This document shows positions 1-5,275 of a stretch of 5,275 nt of DNA, piece after piece (position 1 is the stretch's first letter; each line of letters starts with the position of its first letter). Made by a program: the position numbers and the translations under genes. This DNA comes from Methanothrix sp. (GTDB taxonomy: Archaea > Halobacteriota > Methanosarcinia > Methanotrichales > Methanotrichaceae). The stretch covers positions 1 to 5,275 of the forward strand of contig JAABPZ010000114.1 of the NCBI GenBank assembly GCA_011391755.1, given 5' to 3'. Below the pieces are notes generated by a model, which made no database searches, was not told the origin of the DNA, and saw only the letters and a program-made list of their open reading frames with translations.

Positions 1-138
1 AAGCATTTCCACTTTACAACCAGTTATCAATAGGTCCGATCTAATTAAATCTCAATATATCCGAGCTGTTGTGCACCTACTTATCCTCAACAATCAGGTC
101 AGAATTTAAGTGATGATTGCCGTTTGTAAACTCGCATT

Positions 139-396
139 TTAATGATGTCCTGAGGCAACATGCTCCAGTTGCTCCAGACCCCACCGGAGGTCCATTTCCT
201 CGAATATTGTCTTGGCTTTATTAAGACAGTCTGCTGTGCTGATGCCGTTGAGTTTTCTATACAGGCTATTGGGCTCTGACAGGAGCTTGCAGATCCCAGA
301 GTAGATGCGGGGAAGGTCGAGCATCAGCTTGAGCCGCTCACCACAACGATGGGAACAGACAGGGTGATAGTATTGTTCGAAATAGGATCCCTTCAT
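139..396 (-). CDS. Small hypothetical protein (85 aa), overlapping the selenoprotein stop
   Basis: I do not recognise this as a named family. The ATG at 396-394 overlaps the TGA stop of the selenoprotein (395-393) as ATGA, the usual sign of translational coupling; no separate strong ribosome binding site is visible. The frame is also open upstream to a TTG at 486, but that part only shadows the selenoprotein C terminus. The product is soluble, with no signal peptide or membrane segment. It has a CxxxC pair near residues 14-18 and two later Cys. The last 30 or so residues (a KAKTIFEEM segment followed by RWGLEQLEH) resemble the final helices of TPR proteins and weakly parallel the end of the neighbouring cyclase. 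It could therefore be a small partner protein, or the remnant of a TPR gene tail that happens to start at the overlap. It ends in TAA at 141-139. Confidence 0.5.
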   Translation of the reverse strand: MKGSYFEQYYHPVCSHRCGERLKLMLDLPRIYSGICKLLSEPNSLYRKLNGISTADCLNKAKTIFEEMDLRWGLEQLEHVASGHH

Positions 397-1274
397 TTTA
401 GAGGGTTGCCGTGTTGAAGAAAGTCCATCATCTGTTGAACTTTTTCCGGGCTTGTGAGCCAAGGTGGTTTCTCCTTGGGCCACCAATCCCGAAGTGCCGT
501 AAGTTCATCAGGCCAGTACAGAGAAGACTCCACGATCGTTCCAGGTGAAGAGATGTCTTGTGCGGCCCGGAGCATTTGCCTCACGATAAGGCGATGGGTC
601 TCGTGGTCGCCTGGCCGACCCCAGATCATACCAAAAGGGAACTCTACCGCCAAGGCCCGTGGCACACCAATCTTCTCTGAGATATAGGGCATATGTGTTA
701 AACTGATGGTGGTCAGCCCCCTTTTTTCCATGATACGCTGTGCCAGTCCCACGGACTGGTTGCACAAGGGTCACCCAGGTGACAACAGGACAAGGTCAGC
801 CCCCATTTCGATCAATCGATCCGTCATGCGGGGGGCGGTTTCCCTTATGAAGACGCCTGGTTTTGGCTGGTAGCCCATGAAGGACAAGTGGTGATCTGTA
901 ATGCCGCCGATCTCACTGCCAGCGTGCAGTTCTTCGAGGATGGCGGCGGGGAGCATACAATTATAATCCTGGCGGGCATGGGCATTTTCATAGTGCATGT
1001 GGGCTGTTCGAATTTCATCCTGCCTGATTCCTCGTGGAATCTCCCGGAAGGTGGGATCGCCCCAGAGCGGATCCTGTCTCTCCCGTTCCATATCAAAGGG
1101 CGTATTGTCTCTGTGATACAATCCGCCTGCGGAAACTAAGGCCAACCGGCACTCCCGCACCTGCTTTTTCAACGGGGTCCAAGGTATTGGCTCAGCTTTA
1201 GTATCGACATAAGGCCAGGCTTTCATGCCTTCAGCAAGGGTTTTGGACATGAATTTGAAACTGTTGATGGTCAT
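393..1274 (-). CDS. GrdB/PrdB-family selenoprotein (glycine/betaine/proline reductase selenoprotein B-like), Sec at UGA 773-771
   Basis: A 293-residue protein read through an in-frame UGA at 773-771 (residue 168). The two halves share one frame and are separated only by UGA-CCC. Across the junction the protein reads LLSPG-U-PLCNQSVGLA. From memory of the family, Cys homologues read CPxCNQxVGL here, so Sec replaces the first Cys of a CxxC motif (U168, C171). Other family-like segments are GLYHRD (51-56), GDPTFREIP (72-80), an HMHY motif (92-95), DYNCMLP (103-109), HLSFMGY (129-135) and, after Sec, the GVPRALAVEFPFG and WGRPGD segments. The ATG at 1274 has GGAGG six bases upstream, and a good promoter lies in the gap before it. 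In clostridia GrdB and PrdB are catalytic selenoproteins of glycine/betaine and D-proline reductases. No GrdA/PrdA-type partner is in this window, so the substrate here is unknown. It is likely a cytoplasmic thiol/selenol reductase. A naive annotation would split it in two. Confidence 0.88.
739..766 (-). promoter_or_regulatory. Bacterial SECIS-like hairpin downstream of the Sec UGA
   Basis: Starting four bases after the UGA, the RNA folds as UGUGC (766-762), an AAC bulge (761-759), CAGUCC (758-753), loop GUG (752-750), GGACUG (749-744) and GCACA (743-739). That gives eleven Watson-Crick pairs with one one-sided bulge. The first loop base is G and lies 18 bases beyond the UGA. This meets the usual description of bacterial SECIS elements: a short stem-loop inside the coding region, with a G at the start of a small apical loop roughly 16-37 bases from UGA. 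The base after UGA is C, as in E. coli fdhF, a weak termination context. Its predicted role is to bind SelB with Sec-tRNA and recode the UGA. Confidence 0.8.
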
Positions 1275-1280
1275 TGTAAA

Positions 1281-1285
1281 CCTCC
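1281..1285 (-). promoter_or_regulatory. Ribosome binding site of the selenoprotein gene
   Basis: GGAGG on the minus strand, six bases before the ATG at 1274. It supports that start over the internal ATG at codon 9. Confidence 0.75.
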
Positions 1286-1316
1286 ATTTTAAGAGAACTT
1301 GCTTTGCTGTTAAGTA

Positions 1317-1345
1317 AATATAAAAAGGCCATTCTTATGTGTCAA
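1317..1345 (-). promoter_or_regulatory. Sigma70-type promoter for the selenoprotein gene
   Basis: A perfect -35 TTGACA (1345-1340), a 17-base spacer and a -10 TATATT (1322-1317) lie in the 110-base gap between the cyclase stop and the selenoprotein ATG. Transcription would start near 1310, giving a leader of about 36 bases that holds the GGAGG site. The match is close to consensus in both boxes and spacing, so the selenoprotein gene can probably be expressed independently of the cyclase gene. I see no convincing terminator between the two genes, so read-through from the cyclase is also possible. Confidence 0.7.
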
Positions 1346-1384
1346 ATCGATTCCTACCGATAACGCAAAGTAAGGTTCGACTTT

Positions 1385-4300
1385 TCATGAAAGCTTGGCC
1401 AAATCTTTCTCCGTTCGCTCAACCCACCCATCAGCACCGCATTCCCGGAAAAGGTCAATAGCCTTCGTCAGTTGTTCCTTAGTTCCTTGAATGTCTCCCT
1501 TCTTCTTGAACCAGTGGGCATAAAGGGCATGATCATTCGCTAACTGCCACCTAAAACCGTTTTTCGTATCTGCTTCGATGGCCTTCTGAAACCAGACCTC
1601 TGCATCCGACATGTGATCATCGTTCCTATTTAGCAGGATGTCGCCTATATTTCTGGCTGTCCAGCCTTTACACCACGTGATTTTATAGTTTTTATAACCC
1701 GCAAATAATTCACTTAATTCGATATCACTATCATGCCTTAAGACTTTGGCTCTCATCAGGCATGATTGAAAATATGTAATTAGAGAAGGCATAATGCCGG
1801 CGTTTTCCATAGCTGGAATTATATTTTTGTAATAATTCAACGCCTTATCATATTCTCTCAAATCAATATGCGTAGATCCCAAGATTAGATAAGCCACTGC
1901 AATCCAAGTTATCGGAGCTGATTTTTCATAGGAAGAAGACCATTCTGAAAGTTGTGTTTTTGCCTCATCAAATAATCCTTTGAAATAACAAGACCCACCA
2001 TAACATGAGTAAGCCATCCCTTTGACAGAGGCATCACCGGTTTCTTGGGCCAGCGTTAATGTTTCCTGAGCAAATTCATAAGCAGGAATCATCTGTCCCT
2101 CAACCTGATAGCAATAAGAAATACAGCCTTTTGAATATGCTATTGCCCGTTGATTGCTTGCCAACAAGCTGAAATCAAGACATTGTTTGAGACGCTTGTG
2201 GGCGTCCTTAAATTCCGAAATTATGTATAAGAAACTACCTGATAGTAAGAGTGCACGCCACAATGAAATATTGTCTGCAACTTCTTCTGCAATTGTCATT
2301 GCCTTGTCAATCAATACAAGTCCTTTGTGGCTATCCTCTTCAACCCAGAGATAATAGAGCCCAATTGCTGTGTATGTTGCCGGAAGCGCTTTTCGATAAT
2401 CTAATGTCAAAGCGAGATCAAGAATCGGTTCTACGACCTCTCTTGCATGAGAATGGAAACTCATATTCATATAATAATTTGCAAGTGCTGTCCTGGCATC
2501 AATGCTTTTTTTCTGGTTCGCTTCCGTCTGAGGCAGTTTTTCACAGCTATTCACGCTCTTTTTCCCATACTCAATGGCATCTTTAAATGAACCAGCCTTT
2601 TGAAATCGTCTGGCCGCCAGACTTGCATACTCCGCTCCTTTCTCGTAATCCTCACAGGCCATGCTGTGGTTGGCCAGAACGCCATAGTAATCACAGATAT
2701 TGCCCTCGAAAATCTCTTCTATGGTCCTGGCGGTCTTGGCGTGGATCTGTTTCCGCTTTTTCGTAAGGATGGAATCATAGACCACCTCTCTGGTGAGGGC
2801 GTGCTTGAAGATATAGGCGCTGTTGGGATAGATGCCCCGTTCATAGAGAAGCTCGGAGTCTCTTAGCGTGGATAGATGGGATAATAATTGTTGCTCCGGC
2901 AGCCCGGTCACTTTTCGGATCAGCTCATGGCTGAACTCCCGCTCGATAACAGAACCGGTTCTCAATACCTCTCTTGCCTCTTCGGGAAGATGATCCACAC
3001 GGGCCATGATCACATCCTGGATTGTGGAGGGAATGGCAATGGCCTTGAAATCCCTGGTCAGTTTGTAAGCACCGTTGCTCTGTTCAATGATCTTCAGCTC
3101 TCTGAGGGACTTAATGAACTCCTCAATGAAGAATGGGATGCCTTCAGTCTTGCTCAGGGTCAGATCCTCGATGGCTTTGTCGACATTGGTGGTGTTGAGC
3201 AGGTGGCTCACCATTGCGAGGGATTCGCGGTTGGACAAACGGTTCAGGGTGACCTGACTGTGGTAGGAGCGGCTGCCCCAAGTATGAACGAACTCTGGTC
3301 GGAAAGTAAAGAGTAAAAAGATCCTCGATCCGGAGATGCTCTCCAGGAGCTCTTTCAATGTATCCTCGGAGCTCCGGTCCATCCAATGGAGATCCTCCAC
3401 AGCCATGATAATTGGTCGTAATTCTGATCCTTTGAGAGTAATCCTTTTAAGGGCCTCCAGGGTTCTGTCCTTTCTGGCCTCGGGACTTATTTGCATCTTC
3501 TCGATGCCGCTCTCCTGCACAGAGAGAAGCTCCAGCAGATAGGGCAATGTGGATTGTTCATCCACCTGGATGATCTTCAGGAAACTGACAACCTTCTGAC
3601 GGATCTGCTGGCCCGTATCGTTATCCTGAATCTCAAAGTTCGCCTTCAGGATGTCCACGATGGGGTGATAGGCTACATTTCTGCTGTAGGATAGGCACCT
3701 GCCTTCCAGAAAAGTGACATCCTCATTGGTGACAGCCTTTCTGAACTCATAAAGGAGCCTTGACTTGCCGATCCCGGCTTCAGAAATGATCGAGATGGCC
3801 TGGCCTCTGCCTTCCCGGGAGCGCTCCAAACCGTCGAGTAGCAACTCCAGTTCCCTCTGTCGTCCTACAAAAGGTGTTAATCCTCTCTCAGCGCTCACAT
3901 CGAATCTGGTTCTTCTGCTGCTGGGAGCAATGACCTGATAGATTTTAAGGGGCTTCTCCTTCCCCTTGATTTCCTTCTCCCCCAAAGCCTCAAACCTGAA
4001 GTATCCTTCAGCGAGCTTGAAGGTATCGTCACTCACATAAGTAGTGCCAGGTTCTGCCATCTGCTCCATCCGGGAAGCAAGGTTCACCGTATCCCCAACC
4101 GCCGTGAACTCAACTCGGAGGTCGTTTCCCAGTGTACCGACAACAACCGGACCCGTATGGATGCCAACTCTCATCTTCACCGGGGGGAATGCCCCCTTCT
4201 CCTGGCGCATCCGCTCGTTGAACCTTGTCATCTCCAGGTGGATGGCCATAGCAGATCTTATTGCTCTCTGCGGGGCATTTTCCAGGGCGATGGGGGCTCC

Positions 4301-4765
4301 GAACAGAGCCATAACCCCGTCTCCAGTCATCTTATTGACCGTCCCTTCATACTCATACACCTTATGGATGAGGATCTCGAATACTTGATCCATCATGGCA
4401 TATACTGCCTCGGGGCCGAGTTTCTCGGACAGTGGAGTAAAGCCCTTCATGTCACAGAACATCACCGTAACTTGGCGCTTCTCTCCCTCTATCCTGTCCC
4501 GCTGAGAGAGGACCTTCTCGGTGATGCTAGAAGGCAGATATTTCTGGATCTTGGCGATTTTTTTGTCGAAGTGATCAGCGAAGGTTAGGTCTTTGAAAAT
4601 GGCCGGGGATGGCTGGGTCAGGCTGTGGCCGCAGTCGCCGCAGAACTTATCAGAGGGAATGTTCTCGAACTGACACTTTTGGCAGGTAAGAACAAGTTTT
4701 GCCCCACACTCACTACAGAACTTTCTATTGCTGGAATTTTCGATCAGGCACTTCGGACATTGCAT
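1385..4765 (-). CDS. Zinc-ribbon class IIIb adenylate cyclase with AAA-type NTPase and TPR domains
   Basis: A 1126-residue soluble protein predicted to make cAMP from ATP. The ATG at 4765 is chosen because GAGGAGG lies nine bases upstream; the longer frame from TTG 4789 would put that site inside the gene. Two zinc ribbons come first (C3/C6/C17/C20 and C28/C31/C42/C45). The cyclase domain (about 96-280) has metal-binding D105 and D149, purine-selecting K145, T221 in place of Asp, N228 and R232. Lys/Thr is the class IIIb signature; relatives include bicarbonate-responsive cyclases and mammalian soluble adenylyl cyclase, which also couples cyclase to NTPase and TPR. The NTPase starts at a TPFVGR motif (297-302), with Walker A SEAGIGKS (328-335, first Gly replaced by Ser), Walker B IIMAVED (452-458), a GIPFFIEEF segment (542-550) and a FKHALTREVVYDSIL segment (653-667). 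TPR-like helices fill about 690-1126. No membrane segment or signal peptide. The input signal is unknown. Confidence 0.93.
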   Translation of the reverse strand: MQCPKCLIENSSNRKFCSECGAKLVLTCQKCQFENIPSDKFCGDCGHSLTQPSPAIFKDLTFADHFDKKIAKIQKYLPSSITEKVLSQRDRIEGEKRQVTVMFCDMKGFTPLSEKLGPEAVYAMMDQVFEILIHKVYEYEGTVNKMTGDGVMALFGAPIALENAPQRAIRSAMAIHLEMTRFNERMRQEKGAFPPVKMRVGIHTGPVVVGTLGNDLRVEFTAVGDTVNLASRMEQMAEPGTTYVSDDTFKLAEGYFRFEALGEKEIKGKEKPLKIYQVIAPSSRRTRFDVSAERGLTPFVGRQRELELLLDGLERSREGRGQAISIISEAGIGKSRLLYEFRKAVTNEDVTFLEGRCLSYSRNVAYHPIVDILKANFEIQDNDTGQQIRQKVVSFLKIIQVDEQSTLPYLLELLSVQESGIEKMQISPEARKDRTLEALKRITLKGSELRPIIMAVEDLHWMDRSSEDTLKELLESISGSRIFLLFTFRPEFVHTWGSRSYHSQVTLNRLSNRESLAMVSHLLNTTNVDKAIEDLTLSKTEGIPFFIEEFIKSLRELKIIEQSNGAYKLTRDFKAIAIPSTIQDVIMARVDHLPEEAREVLRTGSVIEREFSHELIRKVTGLPEQQLLSHLSTLRDSELLYERGIYPNSAYIFKHALTREVVYDSILTKKRKQIHAKTARTIEEIFEGNICDYYGVLANHSMACEDYEKGAEYASLAARRFQKAGSFKDAIEYGKKSVNSCEKLPQTEANQKKSIDARTALANYYMNMSFHSHAREVVEPILDLALTLDYRKALPATYTAIGLYYLWVEEDSHKGLVLIDKAMTIAEEVADNISLWRALLLSGSFLYIISEFKDAHKRLKQCLDFSLLASNQRAIAYSKGCISYCYQVEGQMIPAYEFAQETLTLAQETGDASVKGMAYSCYGGSCYFKGLFDEAKTQLSEWSSSYEKSAPITWIAVAYLILGSTHIDLREYDKALNYYKNIIPAMENAGIMPSLITYFQSCLMRAKVLRHDSDIELSELFAGYKNYKITWCKGWTARNIGDILLNRNDDHMSDAEVWFQKAIEADTKNGFRWQLANDHALYAHWFKKKGDIQGTKEQLTKAIDLFRECGADGWVERTEKDLAKLS

Positions 4766-4774
4766 GGTTTGTGT

Positions 4775-4781
4775 CCTCCTC
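4775..4781 (-). promoter_or_regulatory. Ribosome binding site deciding the cyclase start
   Basis: GAGGAGG on the minus strand, nine bases before the ATG at 4765. It fixes the start at the MQCPKC sequence, with the first zinc-ribbon Cys as residue 3, rather than at the TTG eight codons upstream. Confidence 0.8.
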
Positions 4782-4887
4782 GGTCTCAAAGTCGGAGCTA
4801 AGAACCTGTCAACTTGTGGAGATCTCTGGCTAAATCCTCATGAGCGTGGTTATGGGCACAAGAAGAAAAAAAATACCTTATGGCGGG

Positions 4888-4917
4888 ATGATAAGTTGAT
4901 CAAGTGAGAATTGTCAA
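4888..4917 (-). promoter_or_regulatory. Putative sigma70-type promoter for the cyclase gene
   Basis: A perfect -35 TTGACA (4917-4912), an 18-base spacer and a -10 TATCAT (4893-4888, five of six to consensus). Transcription would start near 4881, giving a leader of about 115 bases. The spacer holds an imperfect dyad around TTGATCAA (4894-4905) that could be an operator. The promoter lies about 87 bases downstream of the predicted intron 3' junction, so the intron does not interrupt it. Confidence 0.55.
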
Positions 4918-4966
4918 GGAATATTTGGAGGAATGGATTCCGGGCGGACTTGCTGAATGCTTTGTT

Positions 4967-5002
4967 ACAGGAAGAATTCCCTGGAATTTATTTCCTGTTT
5001 TT
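4967..5002 (+). repeat. Inverted repeat with T-run, terminator-like on the plus strand, abutting the intron junction
   Basis: The arms ACAGGAA (4967-4973) and TTCCTGT (4992-4998) enclose a second pair, AATTCC (4975-4980) and GGAATT (4983-4988). Together they can form a long hairpin with small internal irregularities, followed on the plus strand by a run of Ts ending at 5002. This is the shape of an intrinsic terminator for plus-strand transcription, but no plus-strand gene ends here. It may instead be a preferred intron target or a remnant of an older element. The predicted intron 3' junction (5004/5003) falls right at the end of the T-run. Confidence 0.5.
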
Positions 5003-5003
5003 A

Positions 5004-5056
5004 GTAGAGTAGAGAGCTGGCGTAGTAGCTTAGTGCTCTATCTCCAGCTCCCCCTC
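5004..5056 (-). ncRNA. Group II intron domain VI with branch-point A and 3' splice site
   Basis: The main stem GAGCUGG (5050-5044) pairs with CCAGCUC (5020-5014). It extends outward by G-U, G-C and G-U (5051-5053 with 5013-5011), then an unpaired A at 5010, then GAG (5056-5054) with CUC (5009-5007). The single bulged A at position -7 relative to an AC end (5005-5004) is the classic branch-point geometry. The 3' exon would begin with T at 5003. Confidence 0.75.
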
Positions 5057-5059
5057 ATC

Positions 5060-5092
5060 AAACCGGACATTCGGTTTTCCCGAGTACGGCTT
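5060..5092 (-). ncRNA. Group II intron domain V (catalytic hairpin)
   Basis: The lower helix AAGCCGUAC (5092-5084) pairs with GUCCGGUUU (5068-5060), with the conserved G-U pair of the AGC catalytic triad (A5091, G5090, C5089) and one U-C mismatch (5086/5066). A two-base bulge (A5070, U5069) sits on the 3' side, as in the family. The upper helix UCGG/CCGA is capped by GAAAA. The total is 33 bases against the usual 34, with a five-base loop in place of a GNRA tetraloop. The U-C mismatch and loop could mean a slightly degenerate copy. Confidence 0.8.
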
Positions 5093-5170
5093 TCCAATCA
5101 TCTTCCTCCAGAGGCATTCACTTTCGTTTGGCCTTCCGGCATAGCTTCCACCGGAGTTCCCGGAACCTAT

Positions 5171-5197
5171 GGAGTTTATAGCGTTACCGCAATCTCC
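5171..5197 (-). other. GNRA-capped hairpin within intron RNA
   Basis: GGAG (5197-5194) pairs with CUCC (5174-5171), enclosing GCG-GUAA-CGC (5190-5181), a stem with a GNRA tetraloop. A smaller GCC-GGAA-GGC hairpin lies at 5140-5131. GNRA loops commonly make tertiary contacts in group II introns. I cannot say which domain this belongs to. Confidence 0.45.
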
Positions 5198-5245
5198 TTT
5201 CCTTCGCTCCTTGAGAAGCATGATGAAGGTATTGCCCCTTCCCTC

Positions 5246-5270
5246 TCCCAAGGTTATGTTGTCCTTGGGA
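5246..5270 (-). repeat. Perfect 8-bp inverted repeat near the right edge
   Basis: TCCCAAGG (5270-5263 on the minus strand) and CCUUGGGA (5253-5246) form an uninterrupted 8-bp stem around a nine-base loop. It lies upstream of domain V and is best read as another helix of the intron RNA. No T-run follows it, so it is not an intrinsic terminator. Confidence 0.5.
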
Positions 5271-5275
5271 TACAA

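Larger units (their letters stand above)
5004..5275 (-). mobile_element. Group II intron, 3' portion (partial, continues beyond the right edge)
   Basis: The right end of the window carries the 3' end of a group II intron read on the minus strand. Domain V (5092-5060) and domain VI (about 5056-5004) fold as expected and lie next to each other in the right order. The intron ends in AC at 5005-5004, with a bulged A at 5010 seven bases from the end. The stretch upstream of domain V (5275-5094) is rich in short hairpins, some with GNRA loops, as expected for intron RNA. None of the three minus-strand frames there shows reverse transcriptase or maturase motifs. The intron is therefore either ORF-less or has its protein further upstream, outside the window. 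The GUCCGGUUUGAUGAGGGG stretch (5068-5051) is a common bacterial intron signature, often mistranslated as a VRFDEGE peptide. The exact subclass cannot be set from this fragment. Confidence 0.8.

Noticed and set aside
1..138. AT-rich left edge checked for a terminator, promoter or small gene
   Set aside because: No hairpin with a T-run follows the 85-residue frame, and no convincing promoter or coding frame was found.
393..395. Second in-frame TGA as another possible selenocysteine codon
   Set aside because: The frame continues only about 22 codons before another stop, I see no family motif there, and the protein already ends at a reasonable length. The ATGA overlap with the next frame fits a true stop.
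508..774. 88-residue minus-strand frame over the selenoprotein
   Set aside because: It is out of phase with the conserved GrdB/PrdB-like reading and shows no family motif. It is a shadow of the real gene.
888..1139. 83-residue plus-strand frame opposite the selenoprotein
   Set aside because: It is antisense to well-conserved coding sequence, with no RBS or recognisable domain.
2888..3316. 142-residue plus-strand frame opposite the cyclase gene
   Set aside because: It is antisense to the NTPase region, whose motifs are clear on the minus strand. The same applies to the other plus-strand frames between 2154 and 4588.
4862..4898. Possible terminator or attenuator (CTTAT...ATAAG then a T-run on the minus strand) in the cyclase leader
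   Set aside because: The stem is only five mostly A-U pairs with a nine-base loop and overlaps the predicted -10 box, so it cannot form fully in a transcript starting near 4881.
5030..5275. An 81-residue minus-strand reading frame containing a VRFDEGE peptide
   Set aside because: It runs straight through intron domain V into domain VI. The peptide is the well-known translation artefact of the conserved intron RNA. It begins with TTG at the window edge, with no RBS visible.
4895..5275. A plus-strand frame open to the right edge (over 120 codons)
   Set aside because: It is antisense to the intron RNA, has no good start with RBS (only a GTG at 4904) and no recognisable protein motif.

Overview
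The window reads almost entirely on the minus strand and looks like a piece of a bacterial chromosome of moderate G+C. The gene content (a selenoprotein of the GrdB/PrdB family, a large soluble class III cyclase fused to an NTPase and TPR repeats, and a group II intron) suits an anaerobe of the Desulfobacterota/Deltaproteobacteria type. That placement is inferred from gene content, not from a marker gene.

Layout, read in the direction of transcription (right to left). Positions 5275-5004 hold the 3' end of a group II intron. Domain V and domain VI can both be folded by eye, with a bulged branch-point A seven bases from an AC 3' end. The rest of the intron, and any reverse transcriptase, would lie beyond the right edge. 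Positions 5003-4766 are intergenic, with an inverted repeat touching the intron junction and a sigma70-type promoter. Positions 4765-1385 encode a 1126-residue protein: double zinc ribbon, class IIIb nucleotide cyclase, AAA-type NTPase, TPR tail. A 110-base gap (1384-1275) carries a near-consensus promoter. Positions 1274-393 encode a 293-residue selenoprotein whose in-frame UGA (773-771) is followed by a hairpin fitting a bacterial SECIS element. A small 85-residue reading frame (396-139) starts at an ATGA overlap with the selenoprotein stop. Positions 1-138 show no gene, RNA or terminator that I can support.

The key correction to a naive annotation is that the two reading frames at 1274-771 and 767-393 are one gene. 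They share a frame, are separated only by UGA-CCC, and the UGA falls exactly where Cys-containing relatives carry the first Cys of a CPxCNQ motif. The result is a UxxC redox motif.

The cyclase and the selenoprotein point the same way but each has its own plausible promoter, so they need not form an operon. The cyclase would turn a signal sensed through its NTPase/TPR part into cAMP. The selenoprotein is probably a reductase-like enzyme of unknown substrate. No direct functional link between them is visible.
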